A stretch of 38,428 nt of DNA from Deltaproteobacteria bacterium (GTDB taxonomy: Bacteria > Desulfobacterota > Desulfarculia > Adiutricales > Adiutricaceae). Positions within the stretch are counted from its first letter, which is position 1. Each line of letters begins with the position of its first letter. Below the pieces are notes generated by a model. That model was not told where the DNA came from, did no database searches, and saw only the letters and a program-made list of their open reading frames with translations. The stretch is from assembly GCA_031264185.1 (NCBI GenBank), contig JAISEL010000078.1, positions 1 through 38,428 on the forward strand, written 5' to 3'. This document shows, piece by piece, positions 22,866 through 32,261 of this stretch. Both the position numbers and the translations under genes were made by a program.

Positions 22866-24961
22866 CAAAGAGAGTATTCTACGGAAAGAATAATCGACCT
22901 AGGAGTCCCCAAGTAATTAGCGTTCATCCAGTAATTTTTATTGGTTACATTATTAATATCCAGCCGTAAAGTTAAAGGGTGTTTTTCGTCTAAAGTAATC
23001 CTATAACGGGCACCCAGGTCTACCAAAGTTACCGACGAAAGTTTGTCAGTATTCAGAGCATCAGCATACATAGAACCGAAATAATAAATACCTCCTGTGA
23101 GAGTGGCGCCTCTTAGGAATGGCAAGTCATATTCCGCATAAAGTTTAAACATACTATTCGAAACATTGGCTGGTCGTTTACCTTCCAGAGCTCGGTTATT
23201 AGCTTTAAGATCTTTGACCTTGGCGTTCATCAAAGTCATACCGCCATAAAGAGTCAGGAGGTCTGAAGGCTTACCGACAGCCGTGAATTCCAAGCCTCGG
23301 TGAACCTGACGACCGTCCTGGTATTTAGTTTGAGTGTTGTTAGAGTTACGCAGATCGTATTCTAAAGATTTATTGATTTCAAACAGAGCTGCAGTCAAAA
23401 GAACTCCTCCAAGTTCGACTTTGGCCCCCAACTCATACTGTTCACTGAGATAAGGCTTTAAGCTTTCTCCCTCATTGGTATATCTAGGATTTCCGTTTAA
23501 TGGCACTGAACTGCCTTTTTCCAGAGCTTCCATATAGGTAGCATAAATTGTAGCCTGATGTACTGGTTTAAACATCAGAGAAACTGTCGGTGTAGCCTTG
23601 CTTTCGTTATAGTCATTATTGATATTTCTTTGGCCGGTATTCGTATTATAGTTGGCCGATTTTATGTTAGCGCGGTTAACTCCAACCATCGCTCTCCATT
23701 TTTCGTTGAAAACAATGTCATCTCCGATCAAAAAGCTAGTTTGAGTCAATTCAGTTCCACGATTCAAACGACCGGTAGTTGTTGAAGTTATTTTCTGCGT
23801 ATAATCGTCAAAATTTACCCCAATGGTCAGGCTGTGCCCTATGGGCCCTGTATTAAACTTAAAGTCTCCATAAATATAGCCGGCCATCATATCATATGAT
23901 ATGGGTTTCAAATAATTAATTGCAGAGATGTAGTCGCCTCGGCTACTGGTAATAGTATTGTTAATGAAAGTCTGATCTTTTTGATATACATAATCATATT
24001 GATAAGCTGCCCTGACAGTGATGGAATCATTTATGTCCCATCTAATTTTAGTGCCGAACTCATAACTGGAAGTTTCAAATTTGCCTATGTCTGTATTTAG
24101 CCAGTTTTTTGAGTTATCATAGGCTTTAGGGTGAAGTACTCCAGCTTGAATACCCCAGGAGGCTGTTTGGTTAAGAACTCTATGCTGATGGTAAGCCCCA
24201 TTAAACTGAACCAAAAAATTTTCTGCCGGACGCCAATCAATGGCGCCGCTAATTAAACCCCGCTTAAGTTCCTGATCTTCAATTACCGTGGCACCGTCCT
24301 GTCCCATAACATTCAGTCTATAACTCAACGAACCTCCACGATCGACAGGCCCCCCTAAATCCAAATGAAAGAAATAATTCTCACCTCCAGTTCCACCTAT
24401 TTTGATGTTAGCGAATGGCTCCGCAGTGGGCTTTTTTAGTACATAATTAATGGTTCCGCCGACGTTCGCCGGACCATAGAGGAATCCGGAGACCCCGCTT
24501 AGAACTTCAATCCTTTCCTTGTCTTCCAGAGGCATTTGTAAAAAGAAACTACGCAGGCCATCCTGCATCTTTCCACTGGTATTAGGAATGGTAAAACCTC
24601 TTATAATGAAGTTCGGTACTGCTCTGTTGGTTGGGCTCCAAGGTTGAATGACCGGATTCATTTTGTAAACGTTATCAATACTACTCACCTGGGCGTTTTC
24701 CAGGAGAGCTGACGACATGACATTAATTGAATATGGTGTATCCAATAAGGTCATTTTTCCCCAAGGTCCAGTGGCTGTGGTTGTTTTGACCTTATAGCCA
24801 TCACTTTCTGTACCTTCAATAGTTGCCGGTGCTTGACCTTCCATAGGTGAAAGAATCACCACAGGTGGCAATTGTTCTGTCTGAGCTATGACATTTACCT
24901 CAGACCCCATGATAATCGTAACTGAAACTAGCATCATAATTATGGTTCTTGTGTTGAACAT
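22862..24961 (-). CDS. TonB-dependent siderophore-type outer-membrane receptor
   Basis: Outer-membrane gated channel of about 699 residues powered by TonB-ExbBD. A signal peptide (about 1-26) is followed by a plug domain (about 55-165) with DTPYSINVMSSALLENAQ, NFIIRGF and a GVSGFLYGPANVGGTINYVLKKP stretch typical of FhuA/FpvA-type receptors (quoted in parts; about residues 132-155). The 22-strand barrel ends in SVEYSLW with a terminal aromatic residue. I chose the ATG at 24961 because AAAGGAT lies 9 nt upstream and a signal peptide starts there; an upstream GTG at 24988 is less likely. First gene of the uptake cluster. Its base composition looks more AT-rich than the housekeeping blocks. Confidence 0.92.
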   Translation of the reverse strand: MFNTRTIIMMLVSVTIIMGSEVNVIAQTEQLPPVVILSPMEGQAPATIEGTESDGYKVKTTTATGPWGKMTLLDTPYSINVMSSALLENAQVSSIDNVYKMNPVIQPWSPTNRAVPNFIIRGFTIPNTSGKMQDGLRSFFLQMPLEDKERIEVLSGVSGFLYGPANVGGTINYVLKKPTAEPFANIKIGGTGGENYFFHLDLGGPVDRGGSLSYRLNVMGQDGATVIEDQELKRGLISGAIDWRPAENFLVQFNGAYHQHRVLNQTASWGIQAGVLHPKAYDNSKNWLNTDIGKFETSSYEFGTKIRWDINDSITVRAAYQYDYVYQKDQTFINNTITSSRGDYISAINYLKPISYDMMAGYIYGDFKFNTGPIGHSLTIGVNFDDYTQKITSTTTGRLNRGTELTQTSFLIGDDIVFNEKWRAMVGVNRANIKSANYNTNTGQRNINNDYNESKATPTVSLMFKPVHQATIYATYMEALEKGSSVPLNGNPRYTNEGESLKPYLSEQYELGAKVELGGVLLTAALFEINKSLEYDLRNSNNTQTKYQDGRQVHRGLEFTAVGKPSDLLTLYGGMTLMNAKVKDLKANNRALEGKRPANVSNSMFKLYAEYDLPFLRGATLTGGIYYFGSMYADALNTDKLSSVTLVDLGARYRITLDEKHPLTLRLDINNVTNKNYWMNANYLGTPRSIILSVEYSLW

Positions 24962-25040
24962 GACTAAGTTATCCTTTCGGGTTACCACAAAAAAATATTA
25001 ATTTTTAATCTCTTTACTGGATCAAAAAATCATAATGCGA

Positions 25041-25085
25041 CAGGATTTAGCATTCCAATAATTTATGCTCAATTATCCGATCCTG
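25041..25085 (-). promoter_or_regulatory. Nested inverted repeats upstream of the receptor gene
   Basis: CAGGAT (25041-25046 as read on plus) pairs with ATCCTG (25080-25085). Inside it AGCAT (25049-25053) pairs with ATGCT (25065-25069). A 19-bp AT dyad ATAATT/AATTAT occupies 25058-25076. The element lies about 80-125 bp upstream of the receptor start and could be an operator or an RNA leader structure. It is only a weak match to a Fur box and lacks the conserved core of a cobalamin riboswitch. Confidence 0.3.
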
Positions 25086-25308
25086 CGTTAACGGTAATGG
25101 AGCTTAAACTAAAGTCAACCGCAGTCTTTTGGCCGCTGAAATCCATTTACGTCCTTCTCCGATTATTGGCCGCAAAACTCCCCTTCCACCACAGGACAGC
25201 CCTTTTTAACTGTCCGGATTATAATCCTCACCGGACTTCAGCTGCACATTGGAGATGAATTCTTGACCAACGTCTATTTAAAATTGAGGATGTTAAATTT
25301 ATGGTTCA

Positions 25309-25584
<276 letters not shown>

Positions 25585-25589
25585 TAATC

Positions 25590-26463
25590 ATGCCAACAAT
25601 ATTTGGCTAAATTCAGATGCCAATTCGAGTGATTATTCATAAAAATCATTGTAATATCCAACAAAAAACACAAATTATACCTAAAAAACTTGGCGACACA
25701 CTTTTAGTTGCCTTAAAAGGAACCAAGCCCAATAATCTTCTCAGTCATACTTTTGATTATACAGGAAAGAAACCATGTGTCAAGAAAAAAATGGTTCATG
25801 ACCGATTTTAAGTCAGATAAAAATTCTAAATTGTTCTGTATTTATTCATACTTATCACCTCCAATCCATTTTAATTATTTCCATACTAAATCTAATATTA
25901 AAATTATTTTATGCCTAATAAGAATATTTATATAAACATTTAACTCTTTACTAATAATTACCTGTACATTATCAGATAAAAATACAGACCGTAGCCATGA
26001 TTACGAGGCCGCGAATCAGATTTGATTGACCTAATCCGCAAAATTCTTAATTAAAAATTCCTGCTTAAATTTGTCAAACCTTCTAACGTTCTGCTCAAGA
26101 CCCTGCCGTTAGACCCGACTACTTGGAATCTTTTCTTCAAGATAACTTCTAATTTTCTCTTCTTTAGTAAAAATGCTGCGGCCCGAAGATGGAACTATCC
26201 AATGGCCTTTCCTATGTGAGCGGCGAACTATGTGATGACTATATCAACGATATGAATCTCATCCAACAGGTCGCCGTACTAATTCCCCAAACGATAACAG
26301 AGGTAATCATGGACATAATACAGCGGAATAAAGCTGATCGCTTCACGACAATCAGCAACGCAACTGCATTGGCCCGGAATCAGTGATGCTAGGCAAAGGC
26401 TCCGTTTTCGCAAGATTGGGCGAGCGGCTGTTAATTCCTGTAAGCATCCGTGACGGCTGCTAA
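25590..26463. other. AT-rich stretch with only short unassigned frames
   Basis: Plus-strand frames at 25617-25811 (64 codons) and 26189-26386 (65 codons) show no domain I recognise. They have no convincing ribosome sites, so I do not call them genes. The surrounding AT content and the nearby IS elements suggest decayed accessory DNA. Confidence 0.35.
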
Positions 26464-27749
26464 GGAACTGTCGATAAATAACTTGACTATTTACTGCGAG
26501 AAATGAGATAGTTCCAAGTAGGCAAATATTTTGCATTTTTTATATTTATTGCTACAAAATCCTCATCGCTAATTTTTATACCAATCTCATAAACAATATC
26601 ATCTTTCACGCAAATGATTTTCAATCCGGTCGTTGTTGTCGTGATGCCGATCAACTGTATAACCGTCTCAACGTCTATCAATGGCTGCCCTTTCCAGTGG
26701 CTGATGATGTAGCAGAACATCCTGTGCTCCACTTTGTTCCATTTGCTTGTTCCCGGCGGGAAGTGTGATACATGGACTTCAAGGCCGCTCTGGTTCACGA
26801 ATTACTGCAATTGAAATTTGAACAATCTGTTTTTGCACCCGTTGCTGCGTCATCGCAATTAATGCAGAGCTTTTTGCTTTTGGATAAGTACTTTTTCTAA
26901 TGCCAACCATCATCGGGATATGCTTTTCACCGCGAAATATGAGGTGTCTGAAGAAATCCCCAAATTAACGAAACCTTCATTTCTGCCTGTGTCATACACG
27001 CCATGTGAGGTCACTTTACCCAACTCCTTTATGAGAAAATCATGATCCAACATTTTTATGGGCTCATTCTTTTTCCTGTATGCTCTGCCGTTGTTTAGAA
27101 AATTCCCGATTTTCTCCTTTTTCTTTGCGTCGATGGAAATAACAGGGACACCTGCCTTCAAAAAACTTTTAACCTTATTGTCAATAAACTGAAATTGCTT
27201 ATCTCTGTCTGGGTGTTCTTCCTCGACTCGCAGCATCTTCTGATTCAACTGCAGACTGTATCCCAATTCTTTCAATAAGCCCGCAACCACATCGTGCCCA
27301 ATGTCATAATCCTTCCCGCTCAGTATTCGCTGTATCTTCCTTGTACTTTTTGCAGTATAGGACAACGGGTTTTCATGGTTCCCAAACGTCGTACCGCTTA
27401 CGATCCTTTCGATTTCCATACTTATGTCAGGATACTTATCCTTGATCGATTTCCTGCCTCCGCCGACCTTGCGGACACCCTTTGTGAGGTCTTTTCCGCT
27501 CTTGTTCTCTTTTATTCCGGCCACAATCGTATTTCGTGACTTGCCACTTATTATTGAGATTATCGCTATTCCACCTCGGCCTGTCGCTTCCGCCTCACTT
27601 ACCAAATATTACCTCAATTGCTTCTCGTTTAAAATCGGCATCATTCGCTTGATTTTGTTCTCAAGTATGTCACACATAAGAAAACCTCCAACGCTTTTTT
27701 TATGTGTATCACAAATGCTTCATATAGCAAGTTATTTATCGACAGTTCC
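26464..27749 (-). mobile_element. ISAzo13-type insertion sequence, 1286 bp, complete ends
   Basis: GGAACTGTCGATAAATAACT plus TG at 26464-26485 is repeated inverted and without mismatch at 27728-27749, giving 22-bp terminal inverted repeats. TAA flanks both ends (26461-26463 and 27750-27752), a possible 3-bp target duplication. The interior is filled by one ISAzo13-family transposase reading on the minus strand. Intact ends with a broken gene mean the element could still be moved in trans. Confidence 0.85.
26487..27677 (-). pseudogene. ISAzo13-family transposase with several stops
   Basis: From the ATG at 27677 the frame reads MPILNEKQLR and then meets TAA at codon 23 (27611-27609). It continues YLVSEAEATGRGGIAIIS, SGKSRNTI, a GGGRK motif, the NPLSYTAKSTRKI block and VISIDAKKKEKIGNF, which holds the first catalytic Asp. 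HDF and the GFVNLGIS stretch follow. Near 26920-26800 two or more stops interrupt the region where the second Asp (ITADGGGSN in relatives) is expected. The frame resumes with FPPGTSKWNKVEHRMFCYI, including the catalytic Glu, and runs to the end. Substitutions rather than large deletions killed it, so inactivation is fairly recent. Confidence 0.85.
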
Positions 27750-28042
27750 TAAATTAAATTTAGGCTGGATATTATTGTCCCGACGACAGGAACAAGTTCC
27801 CTCCGCAGGCGCTGGTAAGCATATAAGTAATAATCGGACAAAGACTGCACTGTCTCCGGACGAGGACGAAGCCGAGATGAGCGGGATATTCACAACTTCC
27901 GTCAGTTGTCAATCACCTGACGATGTTCCGATGACGGACAAAAACATAGCCGAAACCACCCACCTCACTGAGACGACAGCTGAGATTGGGCAACTGGTTC
28001 GCCTGGCCTAGAACTTCAGGGCAGGCTAATGGAGGTCTGACA
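27750..28042. other. No recognisable gene
   Basis: About 290 bp between the IS and the YkgJ-type pseudogene. Frames are open over short distances on both strands but carry nothing I recognise. The G+C content is higher than in the DNA on the other side of the IS. Confidence 0.3.
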
Positions 28043-28574
28043 ATGCTAACACCAGCCGAAGTACAATCAGCGGCGAAAAGCGTGAAGCCGTTAATCACAA
28101 ATTCAGGTCATTCCTGAAATGCCGCGCTCCCATGGGCGAATTAGACGCGCAGTTTTTAAAGCTTCATAACGAGTTGTAAGCGGACTGCAATTGCTGCCGC
28201 ACATTTCTGATCCTGCTCACAGCCGATGAGGTTACATCAATCGCGGAATTTCTTGAGATATCTGAACACGACTTTATTGCAACCTATCTGGTCAAAGCGG
28301 CAGACTATGAATACGACTACCATATGAAGTCAATGCCGTGTTCTTTCCTTGACGGCAACGGGTGGTGCTGTATCCATGGCTGCAAGTCCGCCGCTTGCCG
28401 GAACTTCCCCAATACGAGCAAGCCCAACCGACTCGGCAGCATGTACGGCATTATCATGTCCGCCGAAATCTTCCGGTTGTCTTTGAAATTATCAAAAAGC
28501 TGAAGCGGATATACCGCTTCAAAAATAAGCGGCAATATGTAACGTTCCAGCCGCCAGATCTCAGACTTCAATGA
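28043..28574 (+). pseudogene. YkgJ-family cysteine-cluster protein, broken
   Basis: An ATG at 28043 with GGAGGT 6 nt upstream begins MLTPAEVQSAA. A one-base change in an A-run near 28075 is needed to continue REAVNHKFRSFLKCRAPMGE. A TAA at 28177 interrupts just before CNCCRTFLILLTADE, and the frame continues with PCSFLDGNGWCCIHGCKSAACRN, read as the C-x-F-L-x-n-G-C-x-I-H-x-x-K-x-x-x-C-R-x-F-P pattern. Near 28465 a second shift restores LPVVFEIIKKLKRIYRF. YkgJ-family proteins (PF03692) are thought to bind zinc or an iron-sulfur cluster through these cysteines. At least three lesions mark it as a pseudogene. It would once have been an independent gene next to trpS. Confidence 0.72.
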
Positions 28575-28650
28575 AATGGCTGATATTCTCCGCCGCCCAA
28601 AAAATCGGAGCCTGCTGCCTGATTCTGGCAATAACAAAAGACGGCATTTT

Positions 28651-29616
28651 TCAGTAATTAAGACCAGCCTTAGACCTGACCGCATCCATTGTCTCTTGGG
28701 CCACTTTCCCGGCCCGTCCGGCTCCGGTTTTCATGATATCCCGGACATAATCCGGCCTTTTGGTCAAATCTTCCCGGACATCCCGGTAAGGCGCAAAATA
28801 GTCCCAAATAATCTCCACCAGTTCTTTTTTGACTTCCCCGTACTTAAGGCCGGGCCTTAAATAGCGGCCTCTAAGTTCGGCTTCCTGATCCTGATTTAAA
28901 AAAAGTCGGCAGATAGCAAATAGATTGCAGTTATCAGGATCTTTTATATCCTCCACAGCCCTGGCGTCGGTCACTATGGACATGACTCTTTTTTGGAGTT
29001 CTTTTTTGGAAATAAAGATATTGATGGCGTTATTGTAGCTTTTGCTCATCTTCTGGCCGTCTATGCCAGGGATTGTGGCTAAATTCTCGTCAATACCCGC
29101 CTCTGGCATAGTAAAGGTCTGACCAAAGAGATGATTGAACGTCCCGGCGATATCCCGGGTTATCTCCAGATGCTGTTTTTGATCCTGACCGACCGGCACC
29201 AGATTGGCCTGATAAAGGAGAATGTCGGCGGCCATCAAAACCGGGTAGGCAAAAAGACCGTGATTGGGCATCAGGCCGCGGCTTATTTTGTCTTTATAGG
29301 AATGGCTGCGCTCTAAAAGACCCATGGAGGTGAAGTTATGAAGAATCCAGGTCAGTTCGGTGTGTTCCGGCACATCGCCCTGGACCCAGAAACAGCATTT
29401 ATCGGGCTCAAGCCCCAAAGCCAGAAAATCCGTGGCTGCGTCCAGAGTGTTTTTGGCTAACAAAGGTCCGTCATTAATGGTTGTCAGGGCGTGGAGATTA
29501 ACAATAAAACAGAAAAGCTCGCTTTTTGACTGCCAGCCAATCATAGACTTCATCATGCCAAAAAAATTGCCGATATGCAAACTGCCGGAAGGCTGAATGC
29601 CCGAAAGAACACGCAT
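28651..29616 (-). CDS. trpS: Tryptophanyl-tRNA synthetase
   Basis: Class I aminoacyl-tRNA synthetase charging tRNA-Trp, 321 residues, typical of the short bacterial TrpS. Motifs: GIQPSGSLHIGNFFG at residues 6-20 (the HIGH-like HIGN), KMSKSYNNAI near residue 193 (KMSKS loop) and VPVGQDQKQHLEITRDIA near 145. The ATG at 29616 has AGAGGAT about 6 nt upstream, inside the last codons of the GlmS-like gene. The spacing of 4 nt makes cotranscription with the GlmS-like and GlmU-like genes likely. The sequence appears complete and conserved. Confidence 0.97.
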   Translation of the reverse strand: MRVLSGIQPSGSLHIGNFFGMMKSMIGWQSKSELFCFIVNLHALTTINDGPLLAKNTLDAATDFLALGLEPDKCCFWVQGDVPEHTELTWILHNFTSMGLLERSHSYKDKISRGLMPNHGLFAYPVLMAADILLYQANLVPVGQDQKQHLEITRDIAGTFNHLFGQTFTMPEAGIDENLATIPGIDGQKMSKSYNNAINIFISKKELQKRVMSIVTDARAVEDIKDPDNCNLFAICRLFLNQDQEAELRGRYLRPGLKYGEVKKELVEIIWDYFAPYRDVREDLTKRPDYVRDIMKTGAGRAGKVAQETMDAVRSKAGLNY

Positions 29617-29620
29617 ATAA

Positions 29621-30757
29621 TTATCCTCTTTTTAATATGTCCGGTTTATTAATGTCTTCCCCGTCCAAAAGTCCGCCGGGGCTGTCCACATCCACTCCTC
29701 TTAATCGGCCCAGATGGTAAGCCAGAAGCTGGAGAGGTATGACCGCCACCATGGGGCGCAAACGGGCCTGGACAGCCGGCAGAGGGAAAAATACCTCGGC
29801 CACTGAGGCTAAAGCCAAATCTTTTTTTGGTCCGCCCTCGGAAATCAGATAAACCGGGGCGCCTCTGGCCTGACAGAATTGAGCCAGAGCCAGAGTCGGT
29901 ATTTCTTCCTCATCGGCAAAAGCAATCAGGATAATGGGAGTCTTAGGGCTGACTAAAGCTAAAGGTCCGTGGCCAAACTCACCGGTGGAATAGCCCTCAG
30001 CATGAAAATGGGCCACTTCCTTAAGCTTTAAGGCTCCTTCGTAGGCCATAGGCAGTAAGGCCCCCCGAGCCAGAATAAACACATGCTCATAATTGGCCAG
30101 TTTTTGGGCCATTTCCAAAACTTTTTCTTCCATAGCCAGAACATAGCGAACCAGTTCCGGGATCCGGCCCAGATTTTCCAGTTCCAGATGCCAGGGACCT
30201 TTCATAAGTCCCCGGCTCTGGGCCAGACGGAAGGCAAGTAAACCTAAGACCAGAGTCTGGGAAGTAAAAGCTTTCGTTGAAGAAAGAGTAAAGACGGGCC
30301 CGGCCAGGGTCAAAAGCGATCCGGCCGCTTCCTGGGTCAAAGGCGACGGGGACTCATTAACTAACGCCAAAGTGACGGCTCCCCTGGCTTTGGCCAGCTT
30401 CAAAGCGGCTAAAGTCTCCGGACTGCGTCCGGACTGGGAGACGGTCACGGCCAGAGTTCTTTCGTCGACCAGAAGATGGTGTCGGCCGGCTTCCGAGGCC
30501 GGTTCCACCACCGTCGGCAGTTGAGTCAGCTCCTCAAAAATATATCTGGCCGTCATGCCGGCGTGGTAGCTTGTTCCGCAGGCTGTAATATAGACCTGAC
30601 TGATCTTTTTCAGGGTCAAATCGTCCAGAGGCGGACGGGTCATCTTGAGCAACAGATTAGGACCCAAATACTGGGTCAGGGTGTTGGCCAAAACTTTTGG
30701 TTGTTCTTTAATATCTTTTAAGAAAAATGGTTCTTTGTCAATATCTTTCACGAACAT
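29621..30757 (-). CDS. GlmS-like SIS isomerase lacking the glutaminase domain
   Basis: Contains only the isomerase half of glucosamine-6-phosphate synthase. Two SIS domains are seen: CGTSYHAGMTARY near residue 62, SQSGRSPETLAALKLA near 112 and SSTKAFTSQ in the first; EGALKLKEVAHFHAEGYSTG near 240 and EFGHGPLALV in the second. The N-terminal nucleophile domain of GlmS (about 240 residues) is absent. The usual C-terminal RNLAKSVTVE is replaced by GGLLDGEDINKPDILKRG. Such a protein could use free ammonia, act as a sugar-phosphate deaminase/isomerase, or be a remnant. The start may be the ATG at 30757 or a TTG at 30778 directly after the GlmU-like stop; neither has a clear Shine-Dalgarno. Confidence 0.82.
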   Translation of the reverse strand: MFVKDIDKEPFFLKDIKEQPKVLANTLTQYLGPNLLLKMTRPPLDDLTLKKISQVYITACGTSYHAGMTARYIFEELTQLPTVVEPASEAGRHHLLVDERTLAVTVSQSGRSPETLAALKLAKARGAVTLALVNESPSPLTQEAAGSLLTLAGPVFTLSSTKAFTSQTLVLGLLAFRLAQSRGLMKGPWHLELENLGRIPELVRYVLAMEEKVLEMAQKLANYEHVFILARGALLPMAYEGALKLKEVAHFHAEGYSTGEFGHGPLALVSPKTPIILIAFADEEEIPTLALAQFCQARGAPVYLISEGGPKKDLALASVAEVFFPLPAVQARLRPMVAVIPLQLLAYHLGRLRGVDVDSPGGLLDGEDINKPDILKRG

Positions 30758-30778
30758 TTTCCAGTAGTGGTGATACAA

Positions 30779-31849
30779 TCATACTCGGCGGCGGAGAAAG
30801 CTTCTTCTGACCGGACGCCTCCTGGTCTTCCGGCCCAGATACAAAACGGCCCCGGAATAACTTTCATGGGGACCTACCATAAGTCCCGGACCGACCTGAA
30901 CATTACTGAGACAGGCATAAGGTCCGATACTCGCCCCTGACTCTATCCGAGTGTTGCCGGTCAAAACGACTCCGGGTCCTAAAGTTACATCCCGGCTCAG
31001 GCGCACTGTGGCCTCAATGTGAGTGGTGGAAGGGTCAGCCATGGTCACTCCGGCCGCCAGCCAGGCCGCGTTGATCCGGGACCTTAAAACAGACTGAGCC
31101 CTGGCCAGATCAATGCGATCATTAATGCCCTGAACCTCATCGGGCTCGGGACTTAAAACCGCAGCCGCCTTATAGCCTCTGGCCCGGAACTCAGATACAG
31201 TGTCGGTCAGGTAATATTCGCCCTGGACATTATTAGGTTTAAGTTCAGCCAAAGCCTCGAAAAGCTTAAGACTGTCAAAAACGTAAAGACCGCTGTTGAT
31301 TTCGTTAATGGCAAGTTCATCACTCGTGGCGTCCCTGGCCTCAACTATCCGCATAAGCCAACCGGCCTCATCCCGGATAACCCTGCCGTAAGCGGCCGGC
31401 TCAGGAACGCTGACAGTCAGACAGGAGAGATCGGCTTTTAAGGCCTTATGGGCGGCAACTAAGTCCAAAAGAGTCTGAGGGGAAACCATGGGCACATCGC
31501 CCGGCAGGATAACGACGGAACCTTTAAAACCGGCCAGAACCTTTCCGGCCGAGGCTGCGGCGTGACCGGTACCCAGTTGCTGTTCCTGACGAACAAAAGT
31601 CAAATTGGGGGTTGGGGGGGCCGAACGTTCGACTTCTGAAGCTCCCACCCCGGTGACGACCACCAGGAACCGGGGACTTAAAAATCCGGCGGCGTGGAGA
31701 ACATGGTCCAAAAGCGTCCGGCCCATTAGTTCATGGAGGACTTTGGGGCGGTCCGACTTCATGCGCTTACCCTGGCCGGCGGCCAGTATAATTACCGCCA
31801 AAGCCGGATTATCGGTCAATTCGGGTTTTTTGGTGGCCCTGCCTGACAA
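30779..31849 (-). CDS. GlmU-like uridylyltransferase with truncated acetyltransferase domain
   Basis: The N-terminal nucleotidyltransferase half is complete: ILAAGQGKRMKSDRPKVLHE (GxGTRM-type motif, near residue 22), QLGTGHAA, LPGDVPMV, NEINSGLY and NNVQGEYYLTD. It should make UDP-GlcNAc from GlcNAc-1-phosphate and UTP. The left-handed beta-helix begins (about 280-335) but stops after about four coils, followed by a basic tail ending RRSFLRRRV. The catalytic His and Asn region of the acetyltransferase is missing; full GlmU has about 460 residues and this has 356. I chose the TTG at 31849 because GAGGAG lies 6 nt upstream; the TTG at 31876 lacks a site. It is immediately followed by the half-length GlmS-like gene. 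Confidence 0.82.
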   Translation of the reverse strand: MSGRATKKPELTDNPALAVIILAAGQGKRMKSDRPKVLHELMGRTLLDHVLHAAGFLSPRFLVVVTGVGASEVERSAPPTPNLTFVRQEQQLGTGHAAASAGKVLAGFKGSVVILPGDVPMVSPQTLLDLVAAHKALKADLSCLTVSVPEPAAYGRVIRDEAGWLMRIVEARDATSDELAINEINSGLYVFDSLKLFEALAELKPNNVQGEYYLTDTVSEFRARGYKAAAVLSPEPDEVQGINDRIDLARAQSVLRSRINAAWLAAGVTMADPSTTHIEATVRLSRDVTLGPGVVLTGNTRIESGASIGPYACLSNVQVGPGLMVGPHESYSGAVLYLGRKTRRRPVRRSFLRRRV

Positions 31850-32179
31850 TCCCCTCTCCTCAAAATAAGTCCGCAAAACGGCTAAATTAATTTAAGCCTG
31901 ACAATGACCCTTGATTAGACCGGACTATATTACCAAAAACAGCCCGAAATTAATATTATCTTTTAACTTTAGAAAAGTTGAAAACGGCTGCGGAGCTTTA
32001 ATTGGCCTTTTACCGGAAGGATTTTAAAGTTAAGTATTTATTTAGGTTCTATTAAAGTAATTTAACTATGTAATTATTATTAAATAAATTTATTTCATAG
32101 CCTAAGAGTGTCTATTTCTATCTTTAACTCTCCAAAACTGTCCGGCCGATTTTTATATTTCAGTCAAAAATATCCGAAG
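31850..32179. other. AT-rich intergenic region
   Basis: About 330 bp upstream of the GlmU-like gene. No gene seen. It should contain the promoter of the glmU-like/glmS-like/trpS unit, but I see no strong hexamer pair. Confidence 0.4.
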
Positions 32180-32235
32180 GCCATTGGCGAACATCCTAAG
32201 GCAAGACCAGCGTATTTCGCCAATGGCATTTTTTT
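32180..32235. terminator. Long inverted repeat, probable bidirectional terminator
   Basis: GCCATTGGCGAA (32180-32191) and TTCGCCAATGGC (32216-32227) are perfect 12-bp arms around a 24-nt loop. A run of T follows on the plus strand (to about 32235), and TATTTTTG follows after a few bases on the minus strand. It lies 26 bp past the end of the DUF2269-type gene on the minus strand and would end that transcript. Confidence 0.6.
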
Positions 32236-32261
32236 CAGACTGAGAATAAGCTCCAGGATGG

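Noticed and set aside
24990-25300. Cobalamin riboswitch upstream of the TonB receptor
   Set aside because: The conserved B12-box core and the GCCACTG segment are absent on the minus strand.
27424-28011. Plus-strand 195-codon frame across the IS end
   Set aside because: It is antisense to the ISAzo13 transposase and crosses the terminal repeat, so it is not a real gene.
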